From contig NC_067294.1 of the NCBI RefSeq assembly GCF_020740795.1, positions 5,270,001 to 5,334,000 of the forward strand: a stretch of 64,000 bases of DNA, given 5' to 3'. Position 1 is the first letter of the stretch. Each line of letters opens with the position of its first letter. The stretch comes from Apus apus (Eukaryota; Chordata; Aves; Apodiformes; Apodidae). A program made the position numbers and the translations under genes. Of the stretch, positions 1 to 12,548 are shown piece after piece. The notes beneath the pieces were generated by a model. The model saw only the letters and a program-made list of their open reading frames with translations, was not told the origin of the DNA and ran no database searches.

Positions 1-698
1 AAGTGTTAGTCAAAAAAAATGTAGGAGGGACTGACCGTCCACTCAACTCAGCACTGGTTTGCTCATGTGGCAGTGTCAGAGGGTTAAAAACCTGATCTCC
101 ACCAAGATTTTAACCCATCAGGATGCTATAAAAAGCTCTGCATGTACTAGTGAACCCAGCCTACGCTTGAGTGATTCAGCATAGGCAAGAAGTGCATGCT
201 TCAATGAAAAATAGTCACAAGTAAAATAGAATAAAAACCCTTTGTGACAATTTCTTGAAAGCTATGCTTATTACATTGAAGATTAATACAGTAAGAAAAT
301 TTGTTACATTTCAACTTATAAAACAAGTTTAGAAAGTATCACATTTTCTTATGGTAATCAGAGTACTGTGCATGTCTGTAGAGCTAAAGGCGTAATCGGT
401 GCTATTTGAAAAGTTAAAGCCATAGTCTCTCAACTTTGTTGCTTTGAAGCTATCAGTTTTGCACTCCTCCAGCATCACCAAGTTTCCAAAGCACTTGTCA
501 AACTTACACCAATTTTATCTTTCACTTTGGGGAGATCCAAACAGTCTGTGCCATACGCACAGGAGCAGAATCTTTACTTGTCACTCAGAGACCAAAACGC
601 TATTCCTATTCATACATTAACACTTGCAGAAGAGAGAATATGGATTTAATTGTTTACCATAAGAAAAGTGACATAGCCAACCAACCATCCATCCCCAC
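1..698 (-). other. HNRNPH1: HNRNPH1 intron, partial (downstream of qRRM2 exon)
   Basis: This AT-rich stretch lies beyond the GT donor of the leftmost HNRNPH1 exon (donor at 698/697 on the minus strand). The next expected coding segment, which finishes qRRM2, is not present, so the exon lies left of the window and the intron exceeds 698 bp. I see no repeat, ORF or RNA gene in it. Confidence 0.7.
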
Positions 699-3721
<3,023 letters not shown>

Positions 3722-3829
3722 CACGTTGGGGGTGAGGCTCTGCTCCGTCTCGGCTTCTGTGGTTGCTGGAGGAGATGAAAGCAAGCCCTCTGAGATGCCG
3801 CACAGCACGGCCGCCACCCGCACCCCCTC

Positions 3830-4720
3830 AGAGCGCCCGGCGGCCCCGCAGCCTGCGCCCGCCCACCCCCGAGCCTCCTCTACCTCGGACCGCTGCCCGC
3901 CTCACACACACGGAGCCGCTCCCGCCCGGCGCACGCCTGGCCCGCCCCCCGGCCCGCGCCCAGCCCCATCCCCGCACGCACACATGGTGGGGCTCCGCGG
4001 CGGTTCTAGGTTCTAGGGCTCCGAGCCTGATCCGCTGTCCGGAGAGCGCCTAGTCCCAGTCAGGCGGCAGCGAGCTGGCGAGCCTGTGGCGAGAGCGCGC
4101 TAGGAAATGGCGGCGGGTGCTCCCGCTTCCGCTGGGCCGGGCCTTCCGCCGCACAAAGAACCCCAGCCTCCAGACCCTGCCCTGCTAGGCCCTACGACTC
4201 GCAGGAGCCGCCGACGCGCCCAGCAGCCGCGGCCGGCAGGAGAGCGGCGTGTGGCGAGCGGCCGCCGAGGAGCGCGGGCTGCGCGGCCGCCGAGGGGCTG
4301 CGGCGTGGCGGGCGCGGCGGGAGGCGCATGCGCGGCAGCACCCGGCGGGCCCCAGCCCCGCGGGCCGCGCATGCTCCGCCCCACGGCTCCGCCCCGGACA
4401 CGCGCCCGCCCGGCCGCGCATGCGTCCTCGCTACTCTGTCCCTACCGCCCCCGCTCCCGCCGGCTGCTGCGCATGCGCCGCCTGCCTGCCCCGCTGAACA
4501 AAGCCCGCCGCGCGGGGCGTGCCTGCGCGCGCCTCTCTCCGCACTGCGCATGCCCCGGAGCCGCGCGCTGCTCCCCCCTCCCCCCCCGCCCGGGGCCGCG
4601 AGTGCGCGCGGGGAGGGGGAGAAGGGGCCGGTCCCCGCTACCGACACTCGCCCCCCGCACCGAGCGAGGAGTCTGGCTGAACAAGGAGGTGTGCGGGAAC
4701 TGGCACTTACCAGCTTCAAA
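3830..4720. promoter_or_regulatory. HNRNPH1: CpG island with five NRF-1-like sites, likely HNRNPH1 promoter
   Basis: This very GC- and CpG-rich block starts just upstream of the first canonical HNRNPH1 coding exon. It contains five copies of a GCGCATGC core: 4324-4333 and 4469-4478 (perfect GCGCATGCGC palindromes), 4367-4376, 4416-4425 and 4546-4555. An AAATGGCGGC YY1-like motif is at 4105-4114. The dense NRF-1-type array and TATA-less composition suit a housekeeping promoter, probably for the minus-strand HNRNPH1 transcript with a non-coding first exon. I could not fix the start site or the first donor. Long open frames on both strands here are composition artefacts. Confidence 0.7.
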
Positions 4721-4770
4721 TGCTGACGCTACCCCACGTGAAACAATCTGCTCGCTTCGGTCACTGAAGC
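4711..4770 (-). CDS. Candidate 60-nt alternative internal exon of HNRNPH1
   Basis: On the minus strand a pyrimidine-containing tract ending in ACACCAG (acceptor at 4773-4771) precedes a 60-nt segment. A near-consensus donor, CTG|GTAAGT (4710-4709), follows it. Entered in phase 1 it is open (2 nt, 19 codons, 1 nt), encoding GFSDRSEQIVSRGVASAFEA when joined to the exon at 12210-12258. It leaves in phase 1, matching the first HNRNPH1 coding exon at 3765. It could instead be part of a 5'UTR. No homology is recognised. Confidence 0.45.
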
Positions 4771-5470
4771 CTGGTGTGTTTGTAGGAGATGGGGAAAGAA
4801 GAGACATGGGTCACAATTATCATAAAAGAAAGGAAAATAAAACTCCCTCCCATCTCCTCCAAACACACCAGACCTAGCTAGATTTCACCCTGAATCTCAT
4901 TATTATAGAGGCAACAGGGAGCAACTGTGGTCACACAACTTTAGGAAAGCTGCACCCATAAAAACTATCCGCTAGGAATCCTCCATCCCCTTTACCCTGG
5001 AAAAAAACATGTCTCAACTTGCCCACACAGGTGCTGCAGAACCCATGCCAGGAGTTATGAAACTGCAGAGTCCCAGGCATGCCAACACTGCCCCAGGCAG
5101 TGGAGTCAACGCGTAAAGCTGCTCAAAGGAGCATCAAACCCCGCATCCACCCACGCGTGGCTCCCTTCCAGTCAGGAACACGGGCGGCCCCTGGCTGAGC
5201 CACTTCACTGCCGGCACAGCTGCATGGCTTCATCCCCCGCGCACTACCTGAGATGTTCAACACTAGGTACCAACCCGGAGCACTACCTACCTCCCCCCAA
5301 AGCTGGAGGCTTTTTGGGAAGAAGGGGGGGAAGAAAAGATGCTCAAGTTTACGTCTGCAAATGGAGACATAAAAACTCGGAGACCTCGTTTACGTTAATG
5401 CAAATCAAATCAGTAAGTGGAACCGTCTGGCATTAACTTCCTCAAAACAACGCAGCTCACTCCATTTGAC
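4771..5470. other. Spacer between HNRNPH1 island and DCK2 island
   Basis: About 700 bp of moderate GC content separates the two CpG islands. I see no gene, repeat or recognisable RNA in it beyond the splice signals of the candidate 60-nt exon at its left edge. Confidence 0.5.
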
Positions 5471-5479
5471 TCGCCCACC

Positions 5480-6340
5480 ATTTCAGGAGCGCTGCGGGCG
5501 CGGCGGGGGAGGGGGCAGCGCCTCCGCCTCCTCCCGGGGAGGGGCGGCCCTCCCGCCCCGCCTGGCGGGAGACTTAAAGTGCGCGGGAGCAGGCGGGAGC
5601 GCCGTTTGCCGCCGCTCGGCGCCATGTCCACCCCCGCCAAGCGGCACTGCTGCGGCCCCGCCGGTTCCCTCGACTCCAGCTTTCAGAAGCGCCTCCGGAA
5701 GGTTTCCATCGAGGGAAACATCGGTAAGCGCGGCGGCGGGAGAGGGAAGGGCGGGGACCCGGGGAGGGGGGGGGAGCGCCCGGAGGTGGCGGGGGAGACA
5801 CCGGGGCAGGGGCTGCCTCTCCCGCCCGCCTCTACGGGAGCGGGGGGGATCTCGCTGAGGGAGCAGCGGGGCCCAGACCCGCTCCCGGCGATACTCAGGA
5901 ATTAACGCGGCGGCCCGGGGCAGGGGAGCCCCGCCGCCCTTCCCGGGCGCCCGCGCTTCAGGGGCGCGGCCCCGCGCAGCCCCTCAGCCCGCCCCCCACC
6001 CGCAGCGCGGGGCCCTGGCGCGCGCCGCCGCCCGCGCGCCCGGCCCGCAACTGCGTCACCCGCCCGCCGGCGCCAGCTCGCGCCGCGCACGCGCGGCAGC
6101 CCCCCCGCCTCAGCCTGCTCCTAAAATGGCGGCGCTGCCTCCGCCGCCTTATCGGCGGCCCGAGCCGGGCCCGGCCTGCTGCCGCTGCAGATTAGAGTTG
6201 TTTTCGCCGAAGGGGCACGACACCGTGCGGGCAAGCCCCGCCAGCCCTTCCCCAGGGCCCAGCCCTGCTCCCTGCACCCCAAAAATCCTGCCCGGGGTCT
6301 CGCGCACTTTAAACGCTGCAGCGACACTGTTTACCGCCTC
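5480..6340 (+). promoter_or_regulatory. CpG island / promoter of DCK2
   Basis: A CpG-dense block covers the 5'UTR, exon 1 and the start of intron 1 of the dCK-like gene. GC-box-like G-rich stretches and a TGGCGGGA (E2F-like) motif lie shortly before the ATG. An AAAATGGCGGC YY1-like site is at 6123-6133, inside intron 1. No clear TATA box is seen. Confidence 0.7.
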
Positions 6341-9300
6341 CGCAAAAAACCTCACAATTGCCACTCTTTGTCAGTAAATCCAGCCTAATCCACACCCTCC
6401 GTTAACTTTTCCAATGTTACCCAGCTGCAGGGAAGTCAACATTTGTCAAGCTCCTAGAGCAACACAGCGATGAGTGGGAGATCATCCCTGAGCCCATCGC
6501 CAAGTGGTGCAACATCCAGACAGCTGAGGATGAATACCAGGTGTGTGCGCGGGATCTGGGAAGCTTGGGGGGGATGATGAGAAACAGAAGAAGCTGCTGT
6601 GATTAGCCAGGGAGCCATCCCAAAATTCAGCTATACTGAGCCTGCAGCATCCACAGTCACCCTCACCATCACATGAGCTGGTCAGACACTCAAAACTTGT
6701 AAAGGAAGAGACTACTGGATGCGTATTACAAATAACCCCTGCTCCACAGGAATCACATTTAAGTCTGAAACTCAGTGAACCACCTATTCTAAAGAAGCTC
6801 CCATGGAGATCATCAGTTCACCCTTTATTCCTGTACCTAAGCATTTAAAACAAAACAAAACAAACAAACAACAAAAAAACCCCACAAGGCCAACAATTCT
6901 TGCTTCAATGTAGAAGAAAATCCTGTAGATATGCTGCTATTAAATTTTCTCTCTTATTCACTAGGAACTTTCAACATCTCAGAAGAGTGGAGGAAATCTA
7001 CTTCAAATGCTCTATGATAAACCCTCAAGATGGGCTTATACATTTCAGACTTATGCTTGCTTGAGCAGAGTGAGAGCTCAGTTAAAACCTGTCTCAGCCA
7101 AGCTACAGGAAGCAGAACATCCAGTGCAATTTTTTGAGAGATCTGTGTACAGTGACAGGTAATTACTCTCACAAGTTCAAATTAAAAGTTCCAGATTTTA
7201 TGCTTAAAGTCATGGTGCTGGATAAACACTTGATATTAAAACTAGGATCTGCAAGAAGCAGGGCTGATTCTGCAAGAGTATTGTACAGATACAAGAGTGG
7301 GCAGCTATTTTTTCAGTACCATGATTCTGAGTCTAATGAGAAGTGGTCTAGTAGTTCGCTTAAGTCTCATGTCACAAATGACCAATGTCTTTCATTGCAG
7401 ATATGTATTTGCTTCTAACCTGTTTGAATCTGGAAACATTAATGAAACAGAGTGGGCCATTTATCAGGACTGGCACACATGGCTTTTGAATCAGTTTGAA
7501 TCGGATATAGAACTGGATGGCATGATCTACCTAAGAACTACCCCTCAGGTATGTTCACAATCTTCAGCTCCAATTTCTGTTTCCAGGAGCACAAGAGGGT
7601 ACCTAAGTATTCATGACATAATACTGCAGTGACTAACACTGAATTAGCCCCCCACCCCAATTGTAGGAAGACTGACATGAATTCGGATTTCATTTAGAGA
7701 CCAAATTAAATGCCCTCCCTTCTGACCTAGTAGTCTGATGTCAGTTAGTTGCTAGCACCCACCATTCCCAGCAAGGATCTAAGGCTGAAAGTGAACTTCT
7801 CAATCAAGACTGATGTCCCTTCCCATACAGTCCCGAGTTGAAGACACACTGACATTTATCTGAAGTGTGTCGAGTTTTTTCTATCTGTAAATAAGTTATT
7901 CTAGAACTAACTTATATTCAGCCAAGCACTTAAAATTAATGTGCACTCATGTCTAGCATTAGTCCTTCTGAGAAAAGGACTATGTGAGCTGTTTAGCAGA
8001 CTGAGCCTTCAAAACATTATCAATGTCCAGGCTTGTATTTAATTTTTTCAGAAATGCATGGAGAGGCTACAGATGAGAGGAAGAGAAGAAGAACAAGGAA
8101 TTGAGCTTGAGTATTTGGAAAACCTCCACTATAAACATGAAACCTGGCTTCATGAAAGGACTATGAGGTATGAACCCATTTTCTGTAGCCAGTTTCAACT
8201 TACAGACAAGGCTCTTTCCTACCTTATGGTAAAGTTGATTAGGATAAAGCTTAAGACTAGCTTCCCTCACGCAGAGTTGGAAGAACTTATCTTTAGACCC
8301 ATTCTGGGTTTCTTGGCACAGAGATGACTAGACTTAGACGCAGAGGGAAGGTCATACCTTGGCAGGGAAATAAAAATTGCCAAGAGATGGAACTAAATCT
8401 AATTTACAGCCTTTGTTAAGCATTAGCTTCAACTGTGTATCCAACTCCAGCAAGGACATCAATGTTGTGAACTGACAGTACACAGGAAGAGGAGAGAGCT
8501 GCAGTGGTGTTCCGAGGCAGTCACATAAGCTACCTACTAAGCAGCTTCCAGTTCCAGTATAAGGGAGGGCAAAGTCCCAACTACCTTTAAACTAGGATGA
8601 CTGTATTTCAGCAAGGTTTAAATATTAATCCTAGCCTCAAAATAAATAATCAGAAAGTGCCTTTTAGCAGACATTATTAGACACAAGAAACCCAGTCAGT
8701 GACTAAGTGATCTCTACATACCTTCTCCTCAAATTCCTTAAAGAGTGTTACTAGCTTCCCTGTCTAAGGAATCTCTAAATGTGAAAGTAGACTCTAGATT
8801 TTCCCCTGAAATATGCTACTGAATGGAAAGGGTAACAATTCCAGGAAAAGTACATTATCAGTCACATTTGTTTGCTAGGTTTCATGTAGCATGACTTAAG
8901 TACTTAGAAGACAAGAAGGCACTGCATATTGAGGAATTTTGGGAATGTTTACATAATATACTCATTCCAAACTTGTAAGCAAGCATTTCCTGTATTTTTC
9001 ATAGGAACACTTAAGCTTGCAAATACAAGGATGTTGTTAAATACGATTAGTGTATTTTAAAAATGCTTTTCACACACAGGAAAAGACAAAAACTACTGCT
9101 CTCATTTGCTCCTAACCTGTAGCCAAGATGGTTTTGCTTATCTCCAAGTTATTTGAAATACCCTGATGTCTTATAACCTGTTAAAGAGGTCATCCCCATG
9201 AAAGGAAGCTTTAAAACTGCATCTTAGTAAATGGATTAGCAGTTAACTAGAAAGGGGAGGGGGAAACAAGGCAAGTGTTACTATAAAAAAATTACCCCCT

Positions 9301-11195
9301 CATCAAAATCACATTTCTGATAACCAATTCCATTTAAAAATTATGCAAAGGAAATTAAGGTAAGAAGCATAAACTTCTGCCTACTTGTACAATAAAAATA
9401 GGTATTAAGATGCCAGACTTGGGAAATACACTAGTTACGGTGATAAAATCTTGTACTGGGTTATACAAGAGCGACGAAGGACAGACTTTGACTTGGGCTG
9501 TACATTTAAGTCATGGGCATCAACATTAACATCTCAGGTGCTTATGGTGATCTGTGCAACTCTGCACCCTTTGGATGGTTTGGAAAGCAACTGAAAAGGT
9601 GGACTGTTTTATACACTACTTCATACCCTTTTTCTCCCTTTATGTTATTCTATTTAACAGAGTTGATTTTGAGAACCTTAAAGAGATTCCCATTCTAGTT
9701 TTGGATGTTAATGAAGATTTTAAGAATGATAAGATTAAACAGGAGTACCTGATTGATAAGGTAAATACTGTTTCCTTATATCTGCTTTTCTTCTGCAGTC
9801 ATACTATGTTACTAATTTACATTCTGCAAAATTGTGATGAAATGCTTGTTTGGGGAGGTTTCCTTCACAGACTTAAGAAGCTACATGGCTGCAGAAAAGG
9901 CTTTTATCTTTACTTAAAATTAACCCCTCATCCTCAAAATTCAAGGGAAAACTGTAAAGAGAGGTAATCACAGGGGGTGAAAGTACACAGCAGCTGGAGC
10001 AGTCAGACTACTCTGCCATGTCTGCACTGCCACGCTGTTCACTAAATAGTTCACAGAATGATACTGTCCAATTCATGTCAGCCATGATGTCCTTAGAAAA
10101 ATCCTGCAGTCAACTCTGTACTATTTATACCCCCCTTGCATTCTAGGGATCTAGGCTTTTCCTGGACAGAGCACAACACATCCCACAAATGCAGACATAA
10201 CTGAACCTTGTACATAGTTCTAAATGCATTAAGTGACACTTTTAAGTAGAGTTTGGAGGGAGGGAACAAGGCAATAATAAACAAGTCACTTGAGTCAAAA
10301 TGGTGTTTGCCAATTCCAAGGAAAAGCCAGACTTGGGAATTAAATGCTGAAGTTCATCTGCTGGAGCCATGTGCAGTATGCCCAGCCCACAGAAAAAAAA
10401 AAAAACCCAAACAAACAAAACCCCAAACAAACAAAAACAAAACCACAACATCCTAATATTTAAAGATGTAGTGATCATCCCCAACCCTTGAAGTAGAGCT
10501 GATTTCTCCCACTAGGACACTTGAACCAAGACTGTTCTTACAAGATGGAAAGACGTGCCCTCCCATCAAACCATATAAACTTATTTTCTGCACCTTGTAC
10601 TGGGTCAGCAATTCAAGTGACTCCTTCAAGCCACTGCTAATTCTCACAACGAAACAGCTCTGTACAAAACAAGAAGGGGAGCAGAGTCTTCAGTTGTAGA
10701 GGTGTATGTCATTAAGTTATAACCTCATGGAAACCAGCATTTAACAGACATGAACCAGACTACATTTGTACACGCTATCTTTCTTGTAACTTGCCCCACT
10801 GCAAGGTGCCCCGTGTTGTCTCCACTGACCTCCCTTCACCACTCAGCATATGGAAAGGTCAGCTCTGGTTTTAGCTGTAGGGAGTACAACACGACCCTGA
10901 AAGTGCTACCAGGTCTTTGGCTTAGTTTTCAGAAAACCCTTCTCCTCCTAAGACAGAGCTGCCAGTGATGAAGAAAAAAAAAATATTTAAGTAGCATTCT
11001 GCAAGGTATTCCAGAAGCTAAAAAGTATTTCAGGTGATAAATTACATGTAGGGGCAGAACAGCACTGCAGGCTGTACAGTAACAAGCTATTTGTTCCCCA
11101 AGAAATGAAAAAGCCTAATGATTTAGCTTCTCCTTTAATGCGTTAAATATATATGCTTCTTGTTTTCACAGGTCAAGTCTTTCCTGACTTCTTAA
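5624..11195 (+). CDS. DCK2: Deoxycytidine kinase-like deoxyribonucleoside kinase (dCK2 type)
   Basis: This enzyme phosphorylates deoxyribonucleosides (dC, dA, dG in the family) to monophosphates in the salvage pathway, in cytosol or nucleus. The seven coding exons are 5624-5723, 6425-6540, 6965-7158, 7401-7548, 8052-8167, 9661-9760 and 11172-11195, totalling 798 nt (265 aa; human dCK is 260). All phases join. Visible motifs are the P-loop GNIAAGKST (residues 31-39), Glu56 in PEP, Ala103 and Arg107 in [14 protein letters not shown] with Asp136 (130-136), and the [11 protein letters not shown] (195-202). All correspond to human dCK residues at an offset of +3. Ser77-Gln matches the human Ser74 damage-kinase site. 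No mitochondrial presequence is seen, which argues against DGUOK or TK2. The neighbourhood is not that of mammalian DCK, and a second dCK-like gene is known in non-mammalian vertebrates, hence the symbol. The last exon carries only seven codons plus the stop. Confidence 0.92.
6849..6884. repeat. A-rich CAAA simple repeat
   Basis: This AAAAC/AAAC-type run lies in DCK2 intron 2. It is low complexity, with no attached element recognised. Confidence 0.7.
10388..10443. repeat. Poly-A and CAAA-rich low-complexity tract
   Basis: A run of about 13 A is followed by irregular AAACAAAC units, within the last intron of DCK2. It could be the decayed tail of a retroposed sequence, but no body is recognisable to its left. 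Confidence 0.65.
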
Positions 11196-11447
11196 GAACA
11201 TGGAAATTAATTTAAACGACAAGTCCCTGAGGTTCAGGAATTAAACCTAACAACCTGTGTGTCCTTGTAGTCTTTACTTTTAACTAAACCTCTATATTTT
11301 TTTAAGGCAAGAGTAAAGCACAAAATACGGCCTGAGGCTTTTTTGCTTGTATCTCCTGTGTGGGTTTTAGTAGAATTTTTTGTATAGTTAAACTGAACAA
11401 GTGTGAGGTGCTTTGATAACGTACTTCGTGTATATTCTCTGCCGTTT

Positions 11448-11453
11448 AATAAA
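11448..11453 (+). terminator. DCK2: Poly(A) signal of DCK2
   Basis: The canonical AATAAA lies 253 nt after the DCK2 stop codon, giving a short 3'UTR that ends near 11470. It is the first full AATAAA downstream of the stop. It sits about 300 bp before the next CpG island, so the 3' end is well bounded. Confidence 0.8.
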
Positions 11454-12209
11454 GACTTAAAGAATATTGACTAGTAAGTGGCTCTACTGATGGAGGAGTT
11501 AACCGGTTATCAGCAGCGGACAAGCCAGCGACGACGACAGCAGGCGCCGAGGCCGGGTTGTTTTGCAATAACTGCCATAGTTCACCATTTTAAGACGAGG
11601 CTGTTATGGCGTCCAGAAACCTCTACTTTCAACTTCTCTTTTATTGAGTGGCTGTTCTCACGATTTACGCTACTTAAGGGCAGGCGTTACCGCAGTCGCA
11701 AAGGTTACACCTGTAACAAACTGATGTAAAACCTTGTTTACGACCTTCCCCCTCCCCCCGCGAGTGCACAAATTCCATCCGTCCCCCCCCCGCAACCCCC
11801 TCCCTACGCTACCGGCAGGCAGCGGCCGAGGAGGCAACGGCCGGCGCCGGAGCCGGCAGCACAACAGCCCCAGCGCCGCTCCCCGCCACGGCGGCTCGGC
11901 CCCCGCGCCGGCCCCGCCACGGCCCGCACCGCCACGACGCACGCGGCGGGGGGAGGGGAGCGGCGCACGCGGCCGCGCCGCCAGGCCGCACCCGGCCCGG
12001 GCCTCGGCCACCGGGGCCGCCCTCGCCCGGGGCCGCGCCGGCAGCGCGGTGCGGGGCCCTGCCGCCGAGACCGGGGGGGCCAGCGCGGCCGAGGCCCCGG
12101 ATAGGGCGGGAACGGCCGCCCCTCCCCCACCCGCTGCGGCCCGGCTGCACCGCCCCACCCCCCCTTCCCCTCTCGCCACCGCCCCCCCCCCCGCGCCGCC
12201 GGGCCTTAC

Positions 12210-12258
12210 CCAGGCCTGGGATCTCGCCCTCGGTCTCCTCGGTGTGACAAGGGTCCAT
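12210..12258 (-). CDS. Candidate alternative first coding exon (HNRNPH1 N-terminal extension)
   Basis: On the minus strand an ATG in strong context (CCAAGATGG, ATG at 12258-12256) opens MDPCHTEETEGEIPGL. The exon ends in phase 1 at a consensus donor (CTGG|GTAAGG, intron from 12209). The 49-nt coding part joins in frame to the 60-nt exon at 4770-4711 and then to the HNRNPH1 exon beginning at 3765, where the frame reads openly into the usual Met. It also joins directly to 3765 in frame. The result would add 51 residues, acidic and Ser/Thr-rich, to hnRNP H1. I do not recognise the peptide from any other family. It could instead start an unrelated minus-strand gene. Confidence 0.5.
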
Positions 12259-12494
12259 CTTGGCCGCGCCTTCCCCGCAAGGGCCGGTAGAAAACAAAGC
12301 TCAGCGGGAGCGCTCGGACGCTGCGCAAACGGAAACAAAAGCTCAGCGGCCGCCGAAGGGGCGCTCCGGAGGAGGCGGATCGGGGCTTTTCGGTGTGTTT
12401 TTCCCCGCTGGCGGGGGGATGAGGCGCGATAGACACCGCCGGCCTGCCCGGGCCCGACCCGCCTGCTCGCTCCTCCTGCGCAGCCCCTCCGCCC

Positions 12495-12548
12495 CTATAA
12501 ATAGCCGCCGCTCGCGCAGCGCGCTGACGTCAGGCGCCGCCAGCCAAT
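12495..12548 (-). promoter_or_regulatory. CCAAT / CRE / TATA promoter array
   Basis: Read on the minus strand, the order is ATTGG (inverted CCAAT, 12548-12544), then a full CRE TGACGTCA (12532-12525), then CTATTTATAG (12504-12495). That order and spacing would put a start near 12465-12475, leaving a 5'UTR of about 200 nt before the ATG at 12258. The A/T element is nearly palindromic and reads as a classical TATAAATAG on the plus strand, so a plus-strand start cannot be excluded. The CCAAT and CRE positions favour minus. Confidence 0.6.

Noticed and set aside
4107-4877. Plus-strand open frame of 256 codons between HNRNPH1 and DCK2
   Set aside because: Crosses the NRF-1 site array and the candidate minus-strand exon, with Pro/Arg-rich low-complexity sequence; an island artefact.
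5624-11195. Assignment as ordinary DCK, DGUOK or TK2
   Set aside because: No mitochondrial presequence and dCK-type specificity residues exclude DGUOK and TK2. The HNRNPH1-CANX neighbourhood differs from mammalian DCK, so a dCK2 paralogue is preferred, though a phylogeny was not run.
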